Positions 36,006 through 46,200 of a stretch of DNA of 64,000 nt are shown in pieces. The stretch covers positions 11,780,001 through 11,844,000 of the forward strand of contig OZ059895.1 in the NCBI GenBank assembly GCA_964057225.1. Reading direction: 5' to 3'. The notes below the pieces were generated by a model. That model worked only from the letters and a program-made list of their open reading frames with translations, did not search any database and had not been told where the DNA came from. The stretch is from Auanema rhodensis. Taxonomy: Eukaryota > Nematoda > Chromadorea > Rhabditida > Rhabditidae. Within the stretch, counting starts at the first letter, position 1, and the number at the start of each line of letters is the position of its first letter. The position numbers were made by a program, and so were the translations under genes.

Positions 36006-37500
36006 ATAAGGATGAGAAGTTCAGAGTTTCAGAAAATAATTTTGGATATTTGACTAAATATTAATAAACTTGTTTACTTAATTTCAAAATTTTTTTCATT
36101 CAGAATCAGTAACATCAACTTCTCGCTTTTCAATAGGTTAATTAACTATATTTAATATTTTATTTATATCTAAAGTAAATCTTAAGTAATTGTCAAGTAA
36201 AAATCAAATAAATCTCTCAATCTAAAAACAAAAAAAATTTGATTTTGGTTCATTGATTTTTCTCTTTTATTACTGAGAAATTATTTATGATTTTCTTTCT
36301 AAATGTCACAGTTCATCGGTTCATTCCATGTATACCTTTTAATAATGATGCCGTCTCAGCAATTTGATTTGGGTATATAAAGGATGAGTAACGAAAACTC
36401 TATCCAAATGTTGGTCACCAGAAGACTAGTTCCTGCATCATCTCAGCTGATTCTACACCAGTCGCTGCGAGCTGAATTCAACAGCAAGATAGTCGAAATT
36501 ATCGGAAAAATTTTCCATATTCTCAAACATAATATTACACACCACACGTGAGCTGTATGGATTCTCATGATTCACATTTGCGAAGAGCATTGCAAGTTTT
36601 TTCCTAGTAAAACATGAATAAGCTAACTAAGCTCTGGAGCGTGACGTTCAAATATCGATTTGGCATAGCTGGTATACGATTTCTGACGTAACAGAACAGT
36701 GATTTCAATGAAAATATGGCTTCGGCAATAAATTTCATGGAACATCCTGAGATTACAAAATCTGTTAAACAGGCAACGGTTCGAAATGGAATCCATCATG
36801 AATAAGATGTGTTGTGTTTTCTTCTCCAATTCGCTTGTTTAGAGGCTTATCATGGGTCCTATGTTAGGTTGCATGCAGTTGATAGGTAGAAGACCTCCAC
36901 GGAGGTTTTCTAGCTCTATCTATGCTTGTTCAATAATGGTGGCTAGAGGGGCCATTGATGTTAGAGTTTCGAGGAGAGCAGAAAGGGTGACGTTGACGAG
37001 AGAGGAGGTCATTTTGAACAAAAAGTGTTTTTAAATTTTCTTTCACAACACATCTTTTTCATGATAGAACTATTGGAGGAGAAAACCAGAAGCAATGAGG
37101 AAAACGATCTAGAAGAGCTCTGCCAGCCTAAAAAGAAATGGACAGAAGGATGCTCTCTCAGCCAGAAAGAGAACGGAATCCGCCAATAAATGCTGGGACA
37201 ACCCGCCAGAATGAAGACCACAGCTGACATCTACAAAACAATGCCGACATGGACAACACAGATAACACAGCAAGCTGTAGGAGATAACAAAACTCAAGGA
37301 GAAGTCTGGATAGAGATGGGGCAAGACCTACCAGCAGAGATCACAAAACTACTGGCAAAACGACTACCAACATGTCAGCATCAAAAAGTAAGGCCAAAGC
37401 AGTTAGCCAAACAATCAGAACAATGAAGCTGATTGGCAGCTGATTTATATAAGCAATGTAACGTTTGTGTAAACTGAGTAGGAATTGCATGGATTTATAA
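36006..37500. other. Unassigned sequence between transposon remnants
   Basis: I see no supported gene in ~1.5 kb. A TATA-like tatataaagg sits near 36,374, followed by a GC-richer stretch with no long frame. From 37,040 to 37,430 the base composition is noticeably more GC-rich and coding-like (gag-like charged, Gln-rich short frames), but stops interrupt every frame and no family is recognisable. The motif catcaacttctcgcttt near 36,113 recurs near 43,081. Confidence 0.4.
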
Positions 37501-37523
37501 GCCTGAGTCTTCAAGACTCAGGC
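37501..37523. other. Perfect 11-bp inverted repeat (hairpin)
   Basis: Left arm gcctgagtctt and right arm aagactcaggc flank a single central C. The palindrome is followed by atctaatta, i.e. ctaa then t. A short GC-rich hairpin just before CTRR is typical of Helitron 3' ends, though the usual gap is longer. No Helitron protein is seen nearby. Confidence 0.45.
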
Positions 37524-37750
37524 ATCTAATTATGTCATCATCATCTCTTTATCTTCTCTTTCTTTACTCTAGCTCGAATCTTTGTATAATTATATTGTAA
37601 TGCAAACAAAAAACCTTTATTTCTTTTATTTCTTGTTTCTTATTTCACCATATATCCCACACTTATATATATAAAATCATACTCATCCTCTCATACTCTG
37701 TTTGGACTTCTCAACTTGGAACCATTGAAAATCTAAGGGAACAAATTGAA

Positions 37751-38330
37751 AATAAGATTGAAGATAATTTGTTGCCTTGAGTTGAGCTATCTAGGTAAAA
37801 CTGCTTGAAAATTGAAAACATTTGTTAAAGAAGAAATAAAATTGAAAATCAGCCGCACGTCGTACTTTACACCCAGGATTCCCAAGCCGCACGGCGTACT
37901 TTACACCCAGGATTCCCAAGCCGCACGGCGTACTTTACACTCAGGATTCCCAAGCCGTCATAAAGGTTCGTTAACTACCGGTTTATAACTGTAATATAGA
38001 AATAAGATTGAAGATAATTTGTTGCCTTGAGTTGAGCTATCTAGGTAAAACTGCTTGAAAATTGGAAACATTTGTTAAAGAAGAAATAAAATTGAAAATC
38101 AGCCGCACGGCGTACTTTACACTCAGGATTCCCAAGCCGCACGGCGTACTCTACACTCAGGATTCCCAAGCCGTCATAAAAGTTCGTTAACTACCGGTTT
38201 ATAACTGTAATATAGAAATAAGATTGAAGATAATTTGTTGCCTTGGGTTGAGCTATCTAAGTAAAACTGCTTGAAAATTGAAAACATTTGTTACGGAAAT
38301 GTTAAGAAATAAAATTGAAAATCACTGTAG
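37751..38330 (-). repeat. Satellite A relics in opposite orientation
   Basis: Three blocks starting at 37,751, 38,001 and 38,217 (aataagattgaagataattt ...) are reverse complements of about one third of the satellite A monomer, including ttgagctatctaagtaaaac and attgaaaacatttgtta. Spacing is ~250 and ~216 bp; the 34-bp difference equals one unit of the minisatellite between them. They show more divergence than the main array and probably represent an old fragment or ancestral monomer form. Confidence 0.8.
37853..38170. repeat. 34-bp minisatellite embedded in satellite relics
   Basis: Three copies of a 34-bp unit (ccgcacggcgtactttacac ...) lie at 37,853-37,954 and two more at 38,103-38,170. 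The first half resembles the satellite A segment cgtactttcaacg on the minus strand, so the minisatellite probably grew from the satellite monomer. Confidence 0.85.
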
Positions 38331-39090
38331 GAAAGAAATTCTGATTAAGAAAGGAACATATCTTCAAGGTTATAAAGTTAAAAACTGAATCTTAACAGCA
38401 TTAACATTTTATGATCAAAACTGTCGTACACAAAGTTCATTCTTTTCGTGTATTGTTGGAGTAAAAAATACACCACCATTAAGTTTTGCCAAGATAAATT
38501 AGATATGAAATCTTGCCAGACCGCTGTTGATTAAAACAATTATATGATGGAAATTTGTGCATTCAGCATCTTGAAGCATTCCATGAAGATTGGAGGTCCA
38601 AATATGACAGTGGAAATTGTTGAAACGTTAGTTTCACGTAGGAAATTCAATGTAGTAAGGGTAAGACCAGCTCAATGGGTTTTTGGGGGAGTATGTAGGG
38701 AAACAGAAGAGTATTTTTTATATGCTGTTCCTGATAGAACTACAGAAACCTTGAACAGCTGCATTACTAATTGTACAGAGCCACAAAGTACAATAGTTAG
38801 TGATTGCTGGAGAGCATATGGGGAAATTGATGGTCTTATCCAACAGTATAGACAACTGACAGTTAACCACAGATACAACTTCTCGGATCCAGAGACAGGA
38901 GCTATCACTCATATGATTGAATGACTTTGGAGCTTGGTTAAAACAAAATTCAAGCGCATGTATTGGGTACGTCAAATAATGCTAGATGGATACCTGTGCG
39001 AGTTTATGTGGCGTAGAAGAAATAGCAACAGGCAACTTCTTGAATGTATATTACAAGATATTGCTAAATTTACTCAAGAAGAAATTTGAA
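38330..39090 (+). pseudogene. Merlin (IS1016/ISXO2-like) transposase, copy 1
   Basis: This is a DDE transposase of the Merlin superfamily. It has a truncated zinc-ribbon end (LIKKGTYLQGYKV, near 38,345), then MKIGGPNMTVEI (38,580 on), PAQWVFGGV, VSDCWRAYG (second Asp kept), LTVNHRYNFSDPETGA and, after an in-frame TGA, LWSLVKTKFKR. The first catalytic Asp is Val (EIVETL where copy 3 has EIDETL). Further stops and a frameshift lie upstream of 38,544. The 5' end abuts satellite A relic sequence at 38,330. Inactive. Confidence 0.85.
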
Positions 39091-39357
39091 AAATGTTAAA
39101 TTGTATTAATCAAAGCTGTTAATGAATTAATAATAATAACTTTTGTGTTTATAATTTGGTTTTTTTGATGTTATATATTCTGGAAACCTCCTTGTCTCAT
39201 ATAGTTATCACATTTAACAAAAGTATGCACCAAAAGGAAAAAGGGGCGGGGCTGAAATCGGGGGGGGGGGGGGTTTAGAAGTTTCTAGAATTTTCGAAAT
39301 ATAACATAACTATTGATTTACTTGAGATTTACTTTTGATAAACAACTACAAAATTCG
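39090..39357 (+). mobile_element. Merlin copy 1, 3' flank with G-tract
   Basis: Non-coding 3' flank shared in reverse with 41,112-41,400. It holds aaggggcggggc at 39,241, a run of ~15 G near 39,260, and gtttctagaattttcgaa. It ends at ~39,357, where fragment copy 2 begins directly. Confidence 0.7.
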
Positions 39358-39541
39358 AAAAAGAAATTTTGATTAAGAAAGGAACATATCTTCAAGGTTA
39401 TAAAGTTAAAAACTGAATCTTAACAGCGTTAACATTTTATGCTCAAAACTGTCGTACACAAAGTTCATTCTTTTCGTGTATTGTTGGAGTAAAGAATACA
39501 CCACCATTAAGTTTTGTCAAGATGAATTAGATATGAAATCT
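39358..39541 (+). pseudogene. Merlin transposase, copy 2 (5' fragment)
   Basis: About 184 bp nearly identical to 38,337-38,515 (ttgattaagaaaggaacata ... gatatgaaatctt). It covers only the zinc-ribbon/linker region before the catalytic core and is cut off at 39,541. It stands in direct orientation immediately after copy 1. Confidence 0.8.
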
Positions 39542-39685
39542 TCGCTTTTTTTGTCATAGTTATTATTTTAAAAATTAGATAACAATTTAAAAAAGTATTA
39601 AAAAAAAAGCTTTTATATTGACTCATGTTCACATAGGGAGTAGGTTCTGTTTCAGCGTTTAGTGGTTGATGTCTACGAACTTCAT

Positions 39686-40640
39686 TCATAGCTGGACCTT
39701 CGATCCATCCAGGTTGTTCTTTTTGTGCATGGGATCTTTGAATTCAATGGATTCTATTTCGAAATGTACGATCTTGAGTTCATCGAACATAAAGAACTCT
39801 TTTTTGAGGGAACTTACAGTAATCGTATCGTTTAGAAACCATTGATCAATTTCGAAAATTCTCACAAAAAGTATCTTAGTTGCTACAATTTGCACTGAAC
39901 TAAATTTCACATTAAGACGGCAATGACCATCATTTGTGAGTAATAAAAGTTGTTTGCCTGTCATATAACCTCTACCACCGAAGCTTACCACTTCATCAAT
40001 GTTGATTTTTTTTGTTTTTGTATCCTAAGGTAATGAAGCCTGATTTAAACTTTTCTAAGACTAACCTTGGAAATAAGTGGTACAGTCTGCGCTACAAAAG
40101 TATGTGGAGTCTTTTGCCAGAAAGTTTTTGGCGAACCAACTCTTTCCCATTCGAGAAAGTCCGAAAAGGACATAAACACGGACACCAACTTGATCAATTT
40201 GAGGACTATCAACTTTTTTTGCAACTTTCGATAATTCGGTCATATGTTTGATAGTCATAGTATAATTTGCGTAGAGGCTTCTATTGATTGACCGATTCGA
40301 TTACGTGATTCTGTCAATAAGGTATTCAAACCAAAGAACATTAACGTCAGATAGATGTGGACCCAAATCTGAATTCCAATCGATGATTTCATATCATTTT
40401 AAAAATTTTTAAATTCACTATTTTTTTTCAATTGGGAGGTAATAATTTTCTGAACATGTTCAAGCATTTACTCGAATCAATGGTTTCTATTCTGATAGGA
40501 AATGCACCCAACGTTTCAAATTGTTGGCGAAAACAGAGTAATGGAGTTGGGCTTGTCCAACCGAAAATAAGCTATATAAGCAAAACTGTTTTAGACGTTC
40601 TGAATATTTCTCTAAACTTACATGTATAGAAAGTTTGGTT
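39686..40640 (-). pseudogene. Decayed Rep-like ATPase resembling CRESS-DNA virus Rep
   Basis: Read from 40,640 down, pieces in shifting frames follow the order of a Rep protein. They are a short YFRLDKPNSITLF block near 40,560, then VRVYVLFG with a Walker-A-like GLSRMGKS (40,258-40,061), then a block with IDEVVSFGGRG and LTNDGHCRLNVKFSSVQI (39,991 down) that fits the Walker B/motif C part of a superfamily 3 helicase. The usual rolling-circle HUH motif is not clearly seen. Several stops and frameshifts show it is dead. If correct it is an endogenised single-stranded DNA virus fragment; another P-loop family remains possible. Confidence 0.45.
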
Positions 40641-41111
40641 TTATCTGTAATGATTTTAATAAAACACTCAATTGTTCTAAAGTTGATATTGTTTTGAAGA
40701 TTCTGTTCACAGTAGACAAGATAAGTAGACAGTCTCTCTGAATTTCTGATCGCTACTTCAAAAACACCGTAGAAACAATTGCACTGCCTGTCTTATTTGA
40801 AGATCTCAACTCATTCTTCGAAAAGTACTATTAATTAAAAATAAAAAAAATTACATCTCTGCCTTCAACTATCAGATCAACAAAATGTTTCATTGATATA
40901 GGATCATGCTTCGTCCAGCAGTTAAACTTTTATTTTCAAAGAAAGTTCAAGTTCAATAAAAAAAAAACAAAAAATATTTGTGGTTCTCATTCCGTTGTTC
41001 AAATGTTTTAGAATTTTTTCGAATGTTCTGGAATGTTTTAGAATGGAATAGAATGAAAAAAAAATGTTCCCTTTATTAATTTCACAATGTTCAATCAGTA
41101 GTTATATGATG
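40641..41111. other. Unassigned AT-rich sequence
   Basis: No supported gene. It contains poly-A tracts (near 40,830 and 40,960) and, from 40,995, repeated gaatgtt/ttttagaat motifs like those in 42,590-42,960. Confidence 0.4.
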
Positions 41112-42300
41112 AATTTTGTAGTTGTTTATCAAAAGTAAATCTCAAGTAAATCAATAGTCATGTTATATTTCGAAAATTCTTGAAAGTTCTAGGGCGCTTT
41201 TTCCATATCTATACCCCCCCCCCGATTTCAGCCCCGCCCCTTTTCCCTTTTGGTGCATACTTTTGTTAAATGTGATAACTATATGAGACACGGAGGTTTC
41301 CAGAATATATAACAACAAAAAAACCAAATTATAAACACAAAAGTTATTATTATTGATTCATTAACAGCTTTGATTAATACAATTTAACATTTTTCAAATT
41401 TCTTCTTGAGTAAATTCATCAATATCTTGTAATATACATTCAAAAAAGTCCCTGTTGCTATTACTGCTACGCCGCATAAACTCACATAGGTATCCATCTA
41501 GCATTATTTGACCTACCCCTTACATGCGCTTGAATTTTGTTTTAACCAAGCTCCAAAGTCATTCAATCATATAAGTGTTAGCTCCTGTCACTGGATCCGT
41601 GAAGTTGTATCTGTGGTTAACTGTCAGATGTCGATACTGTTGGATAAGACCATCAATTCCCTCGTGGCTCTATACAGTTAGTAATGCAGCTGTTAAAAGT
41701 TTCTGTAGTTCTATCAGGAACAGCATATAAAAAATACTCTTCTGTTTCCTTACATACTTCCCCGAAAACCCATTGAGCTGGTCTTACCCTTCCCACATTG
41801 AACTTCCTACGTGAAACTAACGTTTCATCAATTTCCACTGTCATATTTGGACCCCCAATTTTCATAGGATGTTTCAAGATGCTGAATGGACAAATTTCCC
41901 TCATATAATTGTTGTAATCAACAGCGGTCTGGCAAGATTTCATATCTAATTCATCTTGGCAAAACTTAATGGTGGTGTATTCTTCACTCTAACCATACAC
42001 GAAAAGAATGAACTTTGTGTACGACAGTTTTCAGCATAAAATGTTAATCCTGTTCAGTTTTTAACTTTATAACCTTGAAGATATGTTCCTTTCTTAATCA
42101 AAATTTTTTTTCTACAGTCCTTTTAGGTGCATTTCCACTTATTTCGAGCAACAGAAATGTTCATTTGTCTTGCGCATCGATCACACTCCTTAGTTTGAGG
42201 AATTATTCTTTTCTCTTGCAAAAATGTACTGCATCGGCTTCAGTACGGAGTCTTTCTTCATAAATATTTTGAGGAAATACGGTTGGTAACGCAGATGCAA
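41112..42300 (-). pseudogene. Merlin transposase, copy 3 (inverted, most complete)
   Basis: On the minus strand the N-terminal zinc ribbon is visible near 42,250-42,120 (EERLRTEADAVHF, a frameshift, then ECDRCARQM and NKWKC). It is followed by the linker shared with copies 1 and 2, then 41,943-41,653 with IGGPNMTVEIDETL (first Asp kept) and RPAQWVFGEV. A ~40-nt deletion at ~41,660 removes the second catalytic Asp (the SDCW segment of copy 1). LTVNHRYNF and LWSLVKTKFK follow after stops. The 3' flank, including a C-tract at 41,214, mirrors copy 1. Confidence 0.85.
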
Positions 42301-42324
42301 TGATAAATGAAAATTCAGTTTTCA

Positions 42325-42590
42325 ATATCATGATATATTCCATTTTTATTGTTGTAATTATAACCAATTACAATGTATTACACGCTTTTTAAAATCATGG
42401 TTTCCGTGTTGAAATATTATAAGCCCATTGGGGGGGGGGGGGAATCCTTCCCAAACCCCCCGTTTTAGGAAGGAAAGTAAGCTGGTAGTAAAAGTATGCG
42501 CTCGACGGCAAAAGGGGCGGTGCTAAAATTAGGGGGGAAGGGGGGTATAAATATAGAAAAAGAGCCCATTCTAGAACAATCTTAAACAAT
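42325..42590. other. Dispersed repeat plus promoter-like cassette
   Basis: 42,325-42,410 repeats the flank of the Tc1 remnant at 35,450. It is followed by a 13-G run (42,429), aaaaggggcggtgc (a GC-box-like site, 42,511) and tataaata at 42,546. The GC-box, G-tract and TATA order is also present in reverse at 41,240-41,190 and in part at 39,241. Confidence 0.5.
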
Positions 42591-42985
42591 CTATTTTATT
42601 CTAGAACATTCCAGAACATTTCAGAAGTTTCGAAATTGAACATATTAAAATTTTCTAAAACGTTCCAGAAATTTTAATAGATCAATCTGGAACATTATAA
42701 TATGTTTTGAAAGGCTATCACGTGACTTCTGAAATGTATGAACTTTTCTTTTTCTAGAATGTTCTGATTCTAGAATGTTCTGAAATGTTCTAGAATGTTC
42801 TAGAAATTTCTAGAATTATTTTAGAATTTTCTAGAATAAAATAGAATGTTTTAGATTGTTCTAGAATGTTTTAGAATGTTATAGAATGAATTTTGTAGTT
42901 GTTTATCAAAAATAAGTCTTAAGTGAATCAATAGTCATGTTCTATTTCGAAATTTCTGGAAATTCTAGAACAATCGATAGTTTTC
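42570..42985. promoter_or_regulatory. Dense TTCTAGAA / heat-shock-element-like tract
   Basis: Within ~400 bp there are more than a dozen inverted GAA/TTC pairs (ttctagaa, gttctagaatgttctagaa, ccagaa), the pentamer alternation bound by heat-shock factor. It could also be a simple degenerate repeat (ttctagaatg)n. It lies downstream of the tataaata at 42,546, and the end (42,889-42,960) matches the outer end of the Merlin 3' flank in reverse. Confidence 0.45.
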
Positions 42986-43139
42986 CAGAAATTCTCACCA
43001 TAAATGTATATAAGAGAAGGGTTGAGAAAATAAACTCACATGTTTATAATTGATAATTAAATCTTTAACATGCAGCAGACATCAACTTCTCGCTTTCCAA
43101 GAAGTTACCTTATTGAGACTTTATTTCATTATATATTAT

Positions 43140-43215
43140 AAATGTATACAGTCCTGTGCAATGAAGGTTGCACACCCCGATGTTAGAGGCCCCGGAACAC
43201 CACTTCAAACTAAAA
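43140..43215. mobile_element. Possible Tc1-type terminal inverted repeat
   Basis: The sequence tatacagtcctgtgcaatga begins with TA followed by CAGTCCTGTGCAA, the usual form of Tc1-family ends. No partner repeat or transposase frame is adjacent, so this may be a solo end. Confidence 0.4.
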
Positions 43216-43254
43216 AAAAATCGAAAAAATTAATTTGGGTTTCAGGCTGAAGTA

Positions 43255-46200
43255 TGTCTGTCGATGCCTCCCAGTTAACGTAACGTGTAACATCTCGCTC
43301 ATCCCAGAATAAACTGTTTGAAAAAATTAGGTTTTGTAAGCATATATCCATAGTAATCATGTTTTTCGGCGGGCTCAACTTGCTATTTCGTTTGATTTTA
43401 ATGAAAAATTTTATTATTTGTCCTAGAAATACGTGCAACATCTCATTCAACTCAAAATAAACTGTTTAATTATATAAATCAAGTTTGGTAAGCTAATATT
43501 TAAAGTAATCATGTTTTCCGGCGGGCTCTACTTGGTACTTCGTTTGATTTTTATGAAAAATTAAATATTTCAAAATTTTTATTTTTAACCCTAGAAATAC
43601 GTGCTATTTCTTATTCAAATCAGAATGAATTTTTTAATTATATAATCTAAGTTTTGTGAACATATAATCAAAGTAATCGTATTTTGCGGCGGGCTCAACA
43701 TGCTATTTCGTTTGATTTTTATGAAAAATAAAACATTCTAAAAATATTATTTCTTGTCTTAGAAGTACGTGCTACATCTCAACCAACTCAAAATCAGTTA
43801 ATTAAAAGGGTAAAACAAAATTTGTGAGCACAGAAGCACAATAATCATGTTTTCCGGCGGGCCAAATTTGCTGTTTTGTTCGATTTTTAAGAAAAATTAA
43901 ATAATCTATTATTTTTATTTTCAGTCTTAACGTTACGTGCAACATCTCATTCAACTCAAAATAAACTGTTTAATTATATAAATTAGGTTTTGTAAGTATA
44001 TATTCAAAGTAATCATGTTTTGCGGCGGACTCAACTTGCTATTTCGTTTGATTTTAATGAAAAATAAAACATTCTAAAAATTTTATTATTTGTCCTAGAA
44101 ATACGTGCAACATCTCATTCAACTCAAAATAAACTGTTTAAGTATATAAATTAAATTTTGTAAACATATAATCAAAGTAATCGTGTTTTGCGGCGGGCTC
44201 TACTTGGTACTTCGTTTGATTTTTATGAAAAATTAAATATTTCAAAATTTTTATTTTTAACCCTAGAAATACGTGCTATTTCTTATTCAAATCAGAATGA
44301 ATTTTTTAATTATATAATCTAAGTTTTGTGAACATATAATCAAAGTAATCGTATTTTGCGGCGGGCTCAACATGCTATTTCGTTTGATTTTTATGAAAAA
44401 TAAAACATTCTAAAAATATTATTTCTTGTCTTAGAAGTACGTGCTACATCTCAACCAACTCAAAATCAGTTAATTAAAAGGGTAAAACAAAATTTGTGAG
44501 CACAGAAGCACAATAATCATGTTTTCCGGCGGGCCAAATTTGCTGTTTTGTTCGATTTTTAAGAAAAATTAAATAATCTATTATTTTTATTTTCAGTCTT
44601 AACGTTACGTGCAACATCTCATTCAACTCAAAATAAACTGTTTAATTATATAAATTAGGTTTTGTAAGTATATATTCAAAGTAATCATGTTTTGCGGCGG
44701 ACTCAACTTGCTATTTCGTTTGATTTTAATGAAAAATAAAACATTCTAAAAATTTTATTATTTGTCCTAGAAATACGTGCAACATCTCATTCAACTCAAA
44801 ATAAACTGTTTAAGTATATAAATTAAATTTTGTAAACATATAATCAAAGTAATCGTGTTTTGCGGCGGGCTCTACTTGGTACTTCGTTTGATTTTTATGA
44901 AAAATTAAATATTTCAAAATTTTTATTTTTAACCCTAGAAATACGTGCTATTTCTTATTCAAATCAGAAGGAATTTTTTAATTATATAATCTAAGTTTTG
45001 TGAACATATAATCAAAGTAATCGTATTTTGCGGCGGGCTCAACATGCTATTTCGTTTGATTTTTATGAAAAATAAAACATTCTAAAAATATTATTTCTTG
45101 TCTTTGAAATACATGCTACATCTCAACCAACTCAACATCAGTTAATTAAAAAGGTAAAACAAAATTTGTAAGCACAGAAGCACAATAATCATGTTTTCCG
45201 GCAGGCTCTACTTGGTACTTCGTTCGATTTTTATGAAAAATTAAATATTTCAAATTTTTTATTTTTAGCCCTAGAAATACGTGCTATTTCTCATTCAAAT
45301 CAGAATGAATTTTTTAATTATATAATCTAAGTTTTGTGAACATATAATCAAAGTAATCGTATTTTGCGGCGGGCTCAACTTGCTATTTCGTTTGATTTTT
45401 ATGAAAAATAAAACATTCTAAAAATATTATTTCTTGTCTTAGAAGTACGTGCTACATCTCAACCAACTCAAAATCAGTTAATTAAAAGGGTAAAACAAAA
45501 TTTGTGAGCACAGAAGCACAATAATCATGTTTTCCGGCGGGCCAAATTTGCTGTTTTGTTCGATTTTTAAGAAAAATTAAATAATCTATTATTTTTATTT
45601 TCAGTCTTAACGTTACGTGCAACATCTCATTCAACTCAAAATAAACTGTTTAATTATATAAATTAGGTTTTGTAAGTATATATTCAAAGTAATCATGTTT
45701 TGCGGCGGACTCAACTTGCTATTTCGTTTGAGTTTAATGAAAAATAAAACATTCTAAAAATTTTATTATTTGTCCTAGAAATACGTGCAACATCTCATTC
45801 AACTCAAAATAAACTGTTTAAGTATATAAATTAAATTTTGTAAACATATAATCAAAGTAATCGTGTTTTGCGGCGGGCTCTACTTGGTACTTCGTTTGAT
45901 TTTTATGAAAAATTAAATATTTCAAAATTTTTATTTTTAACCCTAGAAATACGTGCTATTTCTTATTCAAATCAGAATGAATTTTTTAATTATATAATCT
46001 AAGTTTTGTGAACATATAATCAAAGTAATCGTATTTTGCGGCGGGCTCAACTTGCTATTTCGTTTGATTTTTATGTAAAATTAAATATTTATAAATTTTT
46101 ATTTTTAACCCTAGAAATACGTGCTATTTTTCATTCAAATCAGAATGAATTTTTTAATTATATAATCTAAGTTTTGTGAACATATAATCAAAGTAATCGT

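Noticed and set aside
39259-39273. Long G/C homopolymers (also 41,214 and 42,429) as G-quadruplex elements
   Set aside because: They are single uninterrupted runs in a shared repeat and may have uncertain length in the assembly; no multi-tract quadruplex pattern is seen.
39358-42300. Composite Merlin transposon carrying the Rep-like cargo
   Set aside because: The supposed ends of copies 1 and 2 lie inside the transposase coding region as shown by copy 3, so they are not terminal inverted repeats.
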